The notes under the pieces were generated by a model, which made no database searches, was not told the origin of the DNA, and worked only from the letters and a program-made list of their open reading frames with translations. A stretch of DNA of 35,095 bases from assembly GCA_003224085.1 (NCBI GenBank), contig QHYK01000099.1, positions 1 to 35,095 of the forward strand, given 5' to 3'. A program made the position numbers and the translations under genes. Each line of letters begins with the position of its first letter. Positions within the stretch are counted from its first letter, which is position 1. Below are positions 17,924 to 26,319 of the stretch, one piece after another. Source of the DNA: Acidobacteriota bacterium. Lineage in GTDB: Bacteria; Acidobacteriota; Terriglobia; Acidiferrales; UBA7541.

Positions 17924-19345
17924 ATGCCTTGGTCCTTCCTTTCTCTCGCCTGCCTCGGATACCTTTTCTTGGCGGCGACCTGCTCAGCGCAGACGCCACC
18001 CACCACTGCGCACGCCGCGGCTTCATTAGAGCAGGCGCGCGAACTTGCTCGTGCCCATCGTTATTCGGAGGCTGCTGCAGCCATGCGAGGTGTGGCGCTC
18101 CCAAGAGATCCTGGGCCACGAATCGCGTTCTTTCGATTGCGTGCCTCGATCGAGTCGGGTCTCGGACACTCAACTGCGGCGGCCACCGACATGGAAGCAG
18201 CCGCCAAGCTTGCGCCCCAAAACGCCGAGTTGCAGGTTGCTGCGGCCCTTGCGCGCTTGGAATCGCAAGTGGAAGCGAAGGTCGATCCTTCCGCGACTCT
18301 CAAGCTGTTACGCGGGGTTTCCCTGCCCGCCGCGCTCCAACTGGATGTTCGCCTTCGCAGCGCAGAAATATTGAGCCGGGCCAATCTCTTCGACCAAGCC
18401 GCAGACGATTTTGCTGAAGCGAGCCAGCTGGCGCCCTATCGTGCGGACATCCTATTCAACCTTGCCTTGGCCCGCTATCGCCTCGGGGTTTGGGACGCGG
18501 CACGGGAAAGCGCGGAACGATCAAAGGCCCTGGAGGACAGCGGCTCGACCGAAAGCTTGCTCGGTGATATCGAGGAGAAGCAGGGCGATGCCCTCGCCGC
18601 TGTCCGCAGTTATCAGGCAGCGGTCAAGCTCGAACCCGGTGTTGAACAGCATCGTCTGGCGTTGGCAACCGAGCTTCTAAAACACCAGACCTTCGATGCG
18701 GCAATTGTCGTCCTCGAACAAGCTGCTGACCTCTTCCCGCAGTCTGTGCGTATTAGGATCCTCTTGGGGATCTCTTACTTTCTCGTGGATCGATCATCCG
18801 ATTCGATTCGCACATTGTTGGACGCAGTTAGACTCGACACGAATGACGCGCTGGCCCTCCGCTATCTTGGTGAGATAACTCTCCAGGACTCAGCTTCGCC
18901 AGATCCTGTTGCGGTAACTCAGATTTGCACGTTTGCCGACACTCATCCTCGCGACAAGAGTGGGAACGCCCTGTGTGGTGGAGTCTTGCTTCGCGTTGCC
19001 GAAGAAAGTGGAAATGACTCTCGCAAAGTCGAAATCCTGCGCAGGCTTCGCAATGCGGTGCAAGTCGCACCGGATGAGGCGTTGGCGAGGTGCCAACTCG
19101 GAAAAACATTGGAATGGTTACAACAATGGCCGCAAGCGCGCACGCAACTTGAAAAGTGCGTGTTATTAAGCCCCGATTCGCCCGAAGGTCATTATCGCCT
19201 TGCACGCGTCTACAGGCGGCTTGGGCTGACAGACCTCTCCACTGAGCAGACCAATTTGCAGCAACGGGCTGCCAAAAAGCAAAGCGAAGAAAGCACCCAC
19301 CGCACGAATACCGTCAGCCGCTTTCTCGTGTTGCTGGACCACTGA
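17924..19345 (+). CDS. Secreted TPR-repeat protein
   Basis: 473 residues, beginning with a signal peptide (MPWSFLSLACLGYLFLAATCSAQ). The Cys before the cut site is in an A-T-C-S setting, so a lipoprotein is possible but the lipobox is poor. The rest is a tandem of about nine TPR-like helix pairs, for example DILFNLALARYRLGVWDAAR, AVRSYQAAVKLEPG, and PEGHYRLARVYRRLGLTDLS near the end. TPR solenoids are protein-protein scaffolds, often in outer-membrane assembly or export. AGAGG lies about 14 nt before the ATG, further than ideal. It is 230 nt downstream of the PIG-L gene with no visible terminator between them, so co-transcription is possible but not shown. Confidence 0.8.
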   Translation: MPWSFLSLACLGYLFLAATCSAQTPPTTAHAAASLEQARELARAHRYSEAAAAMRGVALPRDPGPRIAFFRLRASIESGLGHSTAAATDMEAAAKLAPQNAELQVAAALARLESQVEAKVDPSATLKLLRGVSLPAALQLDVRLRSAEILSRANLFDQAADDFAEASQLAPYRADILFNLALARYRLGVWDAARESAERSKALEDSGSTESLLGDIEEKQGDALAAVRSYQAAVKLEPGVEQHRLALATELLKHQTFDAAIVVLEQAADLFPQSVRIRILLGISYFLVDRSSDSIRTLLDAVRLDTNDALALRYLGEITLQDSASPDPVAVTQICTFADTHPRDKSGNALCGGVLLRVAEESGNDSRKVEILRRLRNAVQVAPDEALARCQLGKTLEWLQQWPQARTQLEKCVLLSPDSPEGHYRLARVYRRLGLTDLSTEQTNLQQRAAKKQSEESTHRTNTVSRFLVLLDH

Positions 19346-19518
19346 ATAAAGTCCGGTGGTTCGCCAAAACCTCAGCGGGACCAAAAACGGCAACTTTCTC
19401 GGTAGAGAAGGCGTAAATACGATCCTCGCCTCGACACAACACGAAGACTTTGGAGGGCAGGAACCCTTGTGCGTGCAGGGCACCTCTATATTAAGGGTGG
19501 GCGGAAAGTCGCTCCGAA

Positions 19519-20133
19519 CTAGGCGGCGGCTCGATCGTAACGGTGGTGGAGGCCTCCGAGTCGCTCCTGCGAAAGGACTGGACCCGAAGCCACGGAACGA
19601 ATCCTGCCGTCAGGTGTCGCCTTCTCAAGTCCGAGATGCGTTCGGTCCGCATGATGATAGCGAACATAGTCGGAGAGCAATCGCTTCAGGTGGTGTTCAT
19701 TCTGCAATCGCTTCCCGATGGTTTCGAAGGAAGGCCAGCCAAGCTTGACCCGGTCAGGATCTTTCGGCGCTCGTTTCATCCAACGGGAGACGGTTCTCTC
19801 GGAAAGTTCAAAGCCGAGCATGCGGATTTCCCCATGGATCCGCGGCGCTCCCGCCGTGCAGTCCGTCAAGAAATGCTCCCAGTTTGGCCGTCGTCGGAAC
19901 TGTGGCATAGTTTCCAGTTCCTTGAAGGCCGATGTGAACGCGTTCGAGAGGCTCCACATCGTCCTCGGCGCGAACTCCTCATGCTGGGGATCGAAGTAGC
20001 GATCATGTACGACTCGAGCCAAGTGCCTGGGGTACCTCAAGTTCTCCCTTGATGAAGGCTCCATAGATGATGATGAACTCGCGGCTTCATTGGAAAGCGG
20101 GCTTGTGCGCCAAGTTTCAACATGTCGGCGCAT
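19519..20133 (-). pseudogene. Chimeric ORF: unknown N-terminus joined to an IS481-type transposase lacking its DDE core
   Basis: The 204-codon frame is open throughout but composite. Its last ~110 residues begin GAPRIHGEIRMLGFELSERT then V-S-R-W-M-K-R-A-P, the linker following the HTH of IS481/rve-type integrase-like transposases. They then jump directly to HHLKRLLSDYVRYHHADRTH and L-G-L-E-K-A-T-P-D-G-R, ending GGLHHRYDRAA, the C-terminus of the same family. The roughly 180-residue catalytic DDE domain normally between these blocks is absent, so it cannot transpose. The first ~90 residues (RTMWSLSNAFTSAFKELETM) resemble the C-terminal end of a different protein I cannot name. Any product would be a deletion fusion. 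Confidence 0.7.
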
Positions 20134-20348
20134 TAGTTCGAAGTTCCGTTGCGGTCGACGCCGATGGAAAGGCTGTCCTCCAACGAGAAGTTCTTGCTGT
20201 GTTTCGCTAAGACAGGCGTGAACACGCCTGGAACAATTTTGCCAAACTCAGAATTCACATCGTTTTGCAAGTTGAGAGCAGGGGTGGCAGTCGAACCCGT
20301 GTTGCAGGTGCCATCAAACAAGAAACGGGCACACTGCCTTCATGCAAC
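20133..20348 (-). pseudogene. C-terminal gene fragment, family not recognised
   Basis: The minus frame is open from just after a TGA at about 20349 and ends with TAG near 20133; its only ATG is at 20321. It reads FLFDGTCNTGSTATPALNLQ, then FGKIVPGVFTPVLAKHSKNF, then IGVDRNGTSN. The composition looks like real exported protein, but there is no proper start or ribosome-binding site. It sits between the TonB-receptor stop (20366) and the transposase chimera. I cannot assign it. Confidence 0.25.
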
Positions 20349-20365
20349 CCAGGGGAGCCAAGAAG

Positions 20366-23300
20366 CTAAAACACAAAGCGGACCGCGAACTGGCCCATGC
20401 GGGCGCCGGTACTCCGGGCCGAATTGACGTAGTTCTGCAAGTTGATGGTGCTGGAGATTTGGCTGAGCGGAGTGGTGCTGTTCACCGTTCGTGCCGGCAA
20501 GCCAAAGGTCACGCGGTTGAACGCATTGTAGAGCTCCATCCGCAACTGCAAGCCCATACTCTCGCGGATTTTGAACGTCTTGGCCAACGCTGCATCCACG
20601 TTCTTCTGGCCCTGCAGGAAGAAGGAGTTGCGGGGTATTGCGCCTGCTGGGAAATCCTGTCCTGGAGAGACGGGAAACTGGTCGCCGGACTTCAAGCTCG
20701 CCTGGGACGGCTGGAAGGCGGTGCCTGGCAACTGAAGCTCCGATTGGGTGTCTAGGCAGCGCCCTGGTGGCACCAGCGGCGTCGGACAGCTACTTTGTGC
20801 ACGCCCGTTGTCAACAGAAGTGTAGAGCAAAGCAGGATCGAGAAGGATCGGGCGGTCGCCGCCCACGCCGTCGAAATTGGCGTCATATCCTGAAAGGACC
20901 GTGAACGGCAGCCCGGACGCGAAAGTGGCTACGCCGCTGATTTGCCAACGGCTCACCCACCAGGCGACCGAGAGCGGACTGAACGCGCCCGGCCAACTCT
21001 TCATCCACGGCAAATCATAAGCTGCGGAAACTACGACGCGATGCGTCTGATCAAAGCTGGAAAGCCCTCGCAGAGAACCCTGCGGGTTAACTGCGCCCAC
21101 CGGAGCGTTCACGTCCGAGCCCGTGAAAGTGGCCTCGGACCCCGTATCCATCGTCTTGCTCCAGGTCCACCAGCCCGAGAGAGTCAGGCCATGGCTGGTT
21201 GCTTTGGTAACTCTCAGTAGCATTGCGTTGTAGTAGGTGAAAGCGAAGTTGCTTAGAAGGACGTTGCGACCATTAGCGGGGTCGGGACGCCGCTCCGCAA
21301 TGCGTTCAGAAGTCGTACTACCCAGGGAAACGTACCCATGCGGTACGCCATTGACGATCATGATACCCTTCTGTGCTAAGGACGCTGTTGTACTGGTCAA
21401 CGACGAGAATGCTTTCAGGGCGCCGCTTGAACCCGGTATCAAGTTGCCGCTGGTATCAAGCGAGTCGCAGATAGGATCGCTGAAGTCCGCGCAGACTCGG
21501 TCGAACACCACGGGCTGAAAGTTTCCGCCACCCACATCCACCGTGACCAGAGGCGATGTGATGGGGAAGCGCGCATCGTTGATGCCACTAAAGAAAGGCA
21601 ATCCTATCCCCCGGTTTCCCTCGTAGCTGACCTGCAGGGCCGTACTCCAGGGCATCTTGCGCTCGACCGTTAGGTTCCACTGCTGGACATAAGGCAGGTG
21701 GAAATTCCGGTCGGGAATCAGAAGGGAGGTCAGCAATTGGCCTCCCGCTTCTTTCACACCGTTGCAACCCGAAGCCGTGGTGCTGCAGGCAGCCACGGCA
21801 GAGCGGCTGGCGGCGCCAGGGGTGAACTGAAAGCCGCAGGATGGATCAGAAACCTCGAACTGTCCGCCGTTGACGAATACCGTCCCCGCTGGATCCGTTA
21901 CATTCGCCCCCGGGTTTGCCAAGCAGGGGTTCGCGAACGAAGTCAAAAGGAAGCCGTTGGGAGGCTGGAAACGGAAGTTCAAGCCGCTTTGCGAAAAGAC
22001 CGACTGGAACACTCGGTCGTAGTAAATGCCGTAGCCGCCGCGGATGACGAAATCACCCGGTCCGCCCGTAATCTTTCTAAGGAAAGAGTTCTGCCCTTCC
22101 GGCGTCCAGGCGAAACCGATGCGCGGCCCCACGTTGTTGTAATCTCCCCCGTAGCCATAACTGAAGCGGTCTTTAATCTCGTGAGGCGGCCGGACGCCTT
22201 CCCAGCGCACTCCCAAATTAAGGGTGAGGTTGCGCTTAAGCCGGAAATCATCTTGGGCGTAAAGGTTTGTCTCGCCGAAGCGATTTTCCGCTTTCGGCAA
22301 ACCGTATCCCTGGTTGTAGCCCGTAAGAACGCCATCCAGGAAGTCCTCCCATCCACTAAAACCTGTTCCGGCCAATGCCTGAGCGCCCGTATTGATGCTA
22401 CCGAAGGTCCAGAAGCCGCGCTGCGTGCCGCTCGCGACATCGTCCAGCGCCTGAAATCGCTGGTCAATGCCCGTGCGCAGAGTGTGGCGCGTGAAGACGA
22501 TGGTGTGGTTGTAGACGAGCTGATGGTCGCGCTGATAGCGGTTGATTGGAACGTTAGTGGAGGTACCGATGATTGTCCCGCCGAAAGGAATTGTGTCGCT
22601 GGAAGCTGCCGGGTTCACTAGCGTCGTGGCAAATCGGATGGTGGGAACCTGATCGCCATCGGTAACATCCTGGTTGGTATTGCGGTTGCCAAATCCATAA
22701 CGGAATTCCCCGGTCTGCCGGGGGCCGTACACATGGGTGAGCGTATACCCGAGGTTATACTGCCGATTATTGTTCGTGCCGAAATTATCCCCCAGGATGA
22801 TTCGGGCCGAGTTCCGAATCTGGCGGCTGTATTGGTAACGTGCGGTCATGGTCGTGCTTGCGTTGGTGTTCCAGTCCATCCTTCCCGTGTAATCCGAGTC
22901 CGGAAATGTGAAGCCCAGACCGGAAACCAGCACGCAGCGGTTCGGTCGGCCGCTCTGAATCACCTGCGCACAAGCCGCCGGATCATTCGGAGTCTTCCCT
23001 TGGAGTTCAGGCGTGTTCCAGAGATTCATCACCGACTTAATGAAATTGAGGTCGCTTTGCAGATTGGGATGAGTGTTTGGATCAACGCAGTAAGGCCCTC
23101 CGGGCTGCGGAGTTTCGCCGGCGTTGCAAGCCCTGGGACCATCTGCCGGAAGCCAGGTAAATCGCGAAATGCTACCTTTGCCTACGTTGGATACTTTCTC
23201 CCCGCTGCCGAAGAAAAACAGCTTGTTCTTCAGGATTGGCCCGCCAATGGTCCCCCCGTACTGGTTTCGCCGTACTGGTGGCCGTTTGCCTCCCGCCTGG

Positions 23301-24127
23301 TTCAGGAAAAAGTCGTTGGCATTAAAGATGTCATTCTGGATGAAGTCGTACGCGTCCCCGTGGAATTCGTTTGTGCCTGACTTGGTTTGCACCAGAATTA
23401 CTGCGCCGCCTGCCCGCCCGAATTCCGCCGAATAAGCATTGGTCAGAACTTGAAACTCCTTGATGGTGCTGATGTTCACGTTCTGGCGGTTCTGGTTTTC
23501 CGAGGAATCGTCGTTGTTCACGCCGTCAATCTGAAACGTGGACGAGCGCGTGCCCTGGCCGCTGAATGCGGCGTAGGATCCGGTCGAGTTCGTCGGGTTG
23601 TTGGACGAGCCGTTGAAAGCTGCTGGCTGAAAGCCAGGAACCTGCTCGACCAGGGAGATAAAGTTGCGACCGGGCAGCGGCGTTGCCTCGACCTGCAATT
23701 CGTTAAGGGTGCTTTTCACCTCGCCGCCCGTCGTGTCGATTAGAGGAATTTCCCCGGCGCGGACTTCCACCTTTTCCGACACGGCGGATGGCTCCAGAAC
23801 AAAATCGGATACGGTATTCTTGTTCAGTTCCACCACCACGCCGTCCTTTTCCACGCTCCGGAAGCCTTGCAGAGCGACGGTCACTTTGTAGCTGCCGATG
23901 GCAAGAAAGCTGAACTGATAGAAACCATCATTATTCGTTGTGGCCTCACGAATCGCTCCCGTTTGCTCGTTGATGGCAGTGACCTTCGTCTGTGGTACGG
24001 TGGCGCCGCTCTTGTCCGAGATATGGCCGCTCAACGTTCCTGTCACTGTCTGAGCCCAGGTACCCGAAGCGCCGATGGAAAGTCCCGCGACGATGAAGAG
24101 CAAAATCCCGATTCGCTTTGTATGCAT
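20366..24127 (-). CDS. TonB-dependent receptor, Oar/carboxypeptidase-regulatory-like type (second)
   Basis: I start at the ATG at 24127, which has GGAGGGAG 6 nt upstream and opens a signal peptide (MHTKRIGILLFIVAGLSIGA then SGTWAQ). The upstream 25 in-frame codons overlap an IS remnant. The 1253-residue product has a carboxypeptidase-regulatory-like domain at about 27-110 (LSGHISDKSGATVPQTKV, GFYQFSFLAIGSYKVTV), a plug (EATPLPGRNFISLVEQVPG, SSTFQIDGVNNDDSSENQNR, AYSAEFGRAGGAVILVQTKS) and a long barrel ending QFAVRFVF. Its role is active uptake of a large substrate across the outer membrane. It is only distantly similar to the receptor at 11230, so it is not a recent duplicate. It is flanked on both sides by IS481-type transposase pieces pointing outward. 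Confidence 0.9.
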   Translation of the reverse strand: MHTKRIGILLFIVAGLSIGASGTWAQTVTGTLSGHISDKSGATVPQTKVTAINEQTGAIREATTNNDGFYQFSFLAIGSYKVTVALQGFRSVEKDGVVVELNKNTVSDFVLEPSAVSEKVEVRAGEIPLIDTTGGEVKSTLNELQVEATPLPGRNFISLVEQVPGFQPAAFNGSSNNPTNSTGSYAAFSGQGTRSSTFQIDGVNNDDSSENQNRQNVNISTIKEFQVLTNAYSAEFGRAGGAVILVQTKSGTNEFHGDAYDFIQNDIFNANDFFLNQAGGKRPPVRRNQYGGTIGGPILKNKLFFFGSGEKVSNVGKGSISRFTWLPADGPRACNAGETPQPGGPYCVDPNTHPNLQSDLNFIKSVMNLWNTPELQGKTPNDPAACAQVIQSGRPNRCVLVSGLGFTFPDSDYTGRMDWNTNASTTMTARYQYSRQIRNSARIILGDNFGTNNNRQYNLGYTLTHVYGPRQTGEFRYGFGNRNTNQDVTDGDQVPTIRFATTLVNPAASSDTIPFGGTIIGTSTNVPINRYQRDHQLVYNHTIVFTRHTLRTGIDQRFQALDDVASGTQRGFWTFGSINTGAQALAGTGFSGWEDFLDGVLTGYNQGYGLPKAENRFGETNLYAQDDFRLKRNLTLNLGVRWEGVRPPHEIKDRFSYGYGGDYNNVGPRIGFAWTPEGQNSFLRKITGGPGDFVIRGGYGIYYDRVFQSVFSQSGLNFRFQPPNGFLLTSFANPCLANPGANVTDPAGTVFVNGGQFEVSDPSCGFQFTPGAASRSAVAACSTTASGCNGVKEAGGQLLTSLLIPDRNFHLPYVQQWNLTVERKMPWSTALQVSYEGNRGIGLPFFSGINDARFPITSPLVTVDVGGGNFQPVVFDRVCADFSDPICDSLDTSGNLIPGSSGALKAFSSLTSTTASLAQKGIMIVNGVPHGYVSLGSTTSERIAERRPDPANGRNVLLSNFAFTYYNAMLLRVTKATSHGLTLSGWWTWSKTMDTGSEATFTGSDVNAPVGAVNPQGSLRGLSSFDQTHRVVVSAAYDLPWMKSWPGAFSPLSVAWWVSRWQISGVATFASGLPFTVLSGYDANFDGVGGDRPILLDPALLYTSVDNGRAQSSCPTPLVPPGRCLDTQSELQLPGTAFQPSQASLKSGDQFPVSPGQDFPAGAIPRNSFFLQGQKNVDAALAKTFKIRESMGLQLRMELYNAFNRVTFGLPARTVNSTTPLSQISSTINLQNYVNSARSTGARMGQFAVRFVF

Positions 24128-24166
24128 TCTTGCTCCCTCCCCGCCCTCCCCGCCCGGTAAGAGCTT

Positions 24167-24373
24167 CGTCGGGAGTGCCTCGATCATGTGATCGTGTTCC
24201 ACGAAAGCTCGCTACGAAGAACGCTCCAATCGTATTTCGAATACTACCATCGATCGAGAACGCATCTTTCGTTGGGAAAGGACGCGCCGGAGCCACGAGC
24301 GATGCAGCCGCCGGAAATGGGGACCGTCGTGGCCCTTCCGCAGGTCGGTGGACTGCACCACCGCTACGAGTGA
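24167..24373 (+). pseudogene. IS481-type transposase, C-terminal 68 codons
   Basis: From about 24167 the plus frame reads R-R-E-C-L-D-H-V-I-V-F-H-E-S-S-L-R-R-T-L, then YFEYYHRSRTHLSLGKDAPE, ending VGGLHHRYE and TGA. This is the very end of rve/IS481-type transposases ('RRECLDHviv.ne..Lrr.l..Y..yYhrsRtHlsLgKDaPe.R'). Nothing of the HTH or the DDE residues before the final region remains. Its 5' break lies 40 nt upstream of the TonB-receptor start codon, so this remnant occupies the receptor's promoter region. It is a different subfamily from the chimera at 19519-20133. Confidence 0.75.
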
Positions 24374-24374
24374 C

Positions 24375-24393
24375 GGGCTGCCTGAAACAGCCC
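24375..24393. terminator. 6-bp perfect hairpin after the transposase tail
   Basis: GGGCTG, a 7-nt loop, then CAGCCC immediately follow the TGA of the IS481-type remnant. There is no U-run, so it may be part of the element's end rather than an intrinsic terminator. Confidence 0.3.
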
Positions 24394-24694
24394 AAATCCA
24401 TCATGCTACGCGTTGCCGCTTGGGCCTTGGCAATTTGCACCCATACCGTCTCACTTGCGGGCCCGTACATCAATTCAGAGACTCAAGCAGGGCCGCATGC
24501 TGCTTAAGCCTTCGATTCAATTGCGGGTATAACATTTGCCATGGGCTCTACGGAATTCTCGGGAGGGACAGCAGAATTCGAGGCCAAGAAAAAAGCGAAG
24601 ACGAAGGCCAAAACTAAGCAACGAGATCTCTTTTAGCTGTCGACGATCGCAGCCAGCAACGCAATCCGCAGTGTTGCTTGCAACGAAAAAACTC
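24394..24694. other. Intergenic stretch with a possible 31-codon tail-like ORF
   Basis: The only item of note is 24541-24636 (+), ATG to TAG, reading MGSTEFSGGTAEFEA then K-K-K-A-K-T-K-A-K-T-K-Q-R-D-L-F. The Lys/Ala-rich end with a final D-L-F looks like the C-terminus of some DNA-binding protein, but there is no ribosome-binding site or longer frame. I do not call a gene. Confidence 0.25.
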
Positions 24695-25033
24695 TTACTT
24701 TGAGCGTGCGCTCGCAGTTGCCAGTAAGAATTTGGGATTCTTTTTGGCAATGTGGAGCAAGCGCAACGCCGTACTCTGTGGCCGTCGAATTCCTTGCTCC
24801 CAACTCTGAACCGCTTTTGGACTGACGCAGAGAAAAAGCGCGAACGCGGTCTGACTCGCGTGCAAGGATTCCCGGACCTTACGAATCTCATTGGGCTTCA
24901 TGGGTTTCGGGGGAGCGGCAATCTCCATCACACGCAAGTCAACTTTTTCGCCGCGCTCGTATGCCTGCGCGTCAGCAAGGGACTGCCGCAGATCGTCGAA
25001 AATGTTGATTACCTTCTTCTTGGTCTTAGCCAT
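24695..25033 (-). CDS. HigA-type antitoxin (HTH_XRE)
   Basis: 112 residues from the ATG at 25033, which has GGGGAGG 6 nt upstream. The C-terminal half is an XRE helix-turn-helix: E-I-R-K-V-R-E-S-L-H-A-S-Q-T-A-F-A, then V-S-P-K-A-V-Q-S-W-E-Q-G-I-R-R-P. The second block is the recognition helix and turn. The N-terminal part (KVINIFDDLRQSLADAQAYE) is the toxin-neutralising, partly helical arm typical of COG2944-type antitoxins. The start overlaps the end of the toxin gene by 25 nt. In this toxin-first arrangement the antitoxin binds the toxin and normally represses the shared promoter. Confidence 0.8.
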   Translation of the reverse strand: MAKTKKKVINIFDDLRQSLADAQAYERGEKVDLRVMEIAAPPKPMKPNEIRKVRESLHASQTAFALFLCVSPKAVQSWEQGIRRPQSTALRLLHIAKKNPKFLLATASARSK

Positions 25034-25296
25034 ACTGAACCTCCCCAATGTTTCTTCAAGTCCGCGACCATCTTTCTGAGCGCCTTCCGCTGGTCATCGT
25101 CTAAGTCCTCCTGCTCATCCTTATCCAAGAGGTACAGCAGCTGCTTGTGCTCCAAGTAAAGGAACAGGTATCGATAGCCGCCCTTCTTGCCTTTGCCTCG
25201 CGACGGATTCGCCGCACGCGCCTTGCGTATCCCGCCTAGCCGCTGGACCATGTTCCCGCGTTCGGGATTCTGGACTAGATCGGTGAGCCGTCGCAT
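25009..25296 (-). CDS. RelE/HigB-type toxin (PF06296-like), probably N-terminally damaged
   Basis: The 95-residue frame reads LVQNPERGNMVQRLGGIRKA, then RGKGKKGGYRYLFLYLEHK, LLYLLDKDEQEDLDDDQRKA. This is the body of RelE-like ribosome-dependent mRNA interferases of the PF06296 type ('npe.G..i.GtGG.RK.R.....GK.gG.Ryiy.y.......LL.lY.KnE..dLt'). Normal members have ~25-30 further N-terminal residues; here only MRRLTD precedes the match, an in-frame TAA lies five codons upstream, and an out-of-frame ATG at 25322 reads M-N-V-D-N-P, a usual family start. One extra base near 25305 would join them, but about 13 residues would still be missing. The toxin may be inactive or simply short. Confidence 0.65.
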   Translation of the reverse strand: MRRLTDLVQNPERGNMVQRLGGIRKARAANPSRGKGKKGGYRYLFLYLEHKQLLYLLDKDEQEDLDDDQRKALRKMVADLKKHWGGSVWLRPRRR

Positions 25297-25322
25297 AAAT
25301 GCGCGGGATTATCGACGTTCAT

Positions 25323-26319
25323 GTGGCCCGGCTGCGAGGGAAGGTAGACGGACGATACGAAAAGAGGCTTATCAAGACAGTGCTAGGGATAGGGTTCGTC
25401 GTGCGCGAGGACACCAACGACCACGGGTTACAAGAACGCAGGCTAAAGCCACGGGAATGGTAAAATGGATTGATGTTTCGCCGGTCGACCGAGCACGCGA
25501 GACGAGAGATCGATGAGACAAGAAATGTACACGGTTCCCCATACTCACTTATTATTAGCACCGCGCACCTAACTTGCCGCTGCTCAACAATTTCTGAATA
25601 GCACTCCTGCCTACCCGCGTTTTCAACATATTCAGCGTGCAGCGAACTCATGAAAATTAAACGACTTGTGACTCCAGACCTCCTGTCTGGGAGAATTCCA
25701 CAGTGAAGTTTGGGGTGAAGAGGCCTTTTGATAAGCCAAAGAAAATACGCGAGATGTTTTGGTCGGCCCTAGCAGACGATTTTCGAACTTTTGTCGTGAT
25801 GCCCGGTAGCTCTGAGTCCATTTTTCAGCACCTTACAGCGTGAATCTTGGTTTCCCGGCGGTCAATGAGTGTAATGGCGATTTGTTTCCATAGGGATTGG
25901 TAGGGGCGTAGGGGCGGTGGGGATCGAAAACAATACCGATTGGAATTTCAAAGAGTTAGAAGGAATGCAAGGGAGCGCTAAGACGTTGAAAAAGAACAAT
26001 AGGGAATGCAAAGGAATCCTTATTGGCCCCTCAATGGCCCCTCATTCTCTTCGACGCATTGAAATTCCTTCGCCTTAAGGTTTTCACCTACTGCTAATCG
26101 GGAAGTCGGCTTCCGGCCCAAATTCCGCGGCGCGGATGGCAAGCCGAAATTCCGGAGAATTCTGAACTAGGTTCACACTGATTAGCTCTGCTGTGATAGA
26201 GTGGCAGTTTGCTGGAAGTTAGTGATACCTAACGGCACCGACAGTCCGTCATTGGTATTCTAAGAAACCCTTTGCTACGACTTTTTGGACCCTAATCGGA
26301 CCCACCATCGCTGAGGTTT
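25323..26319. other. ~1 kb gene-poor region
   Basis: No convincing gene apart from a possible 46-codon ORF (25703-25843). Visible structure: a hairpin CCAGAC-CTCCT-GTCTGG at 25674-25690; a 10-bp inverted repeat GGAATTTCAA (25942-25951) and TTGAAATTCC (26059-26068); and a directly repeated TGGCCCCTCA at 26024-26033 and 26035-26044. This mix would suit a decayed mobile-element end, but I cannot identify one. No tRNA was recognised. Confidence 0.4.
25703..25843 (+). CDS. Possible 46-residue ORF, unknown
   Basis: Starts with GTG at 25703 preceded by GGGAG at 8 nt spacing. It reads VKFGVKRPFDKPKKIREMFW, then SALADDFRTFVVMPGSSES, ending F-Q-H-L-T-A. Composition is protein-like (basic N-terminus, amphipathic helix), but no family is recognised. 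It could equally be a gene fragment left in this repeat-bearing region. Confidence 0.3.
   Translation: MKFGVKRPFDKPKKIREMFWSALADDFRTFVVMPGSSESIFQHLTA

Noticed and set aside
21698-22621. 307-codon plus-strand ORF inside the second TonB receptor
   Set aside because: Antisense shadow of a well-supported receptor; no domain recognisable, high Arg/Ala content.
23946-24473. 175-codon minus-strand ORF over the TonB-receptor start and IS481 tail
   Set aside because: Antisense to the transposase tail and out of frame with the receptor; no family resemblance.
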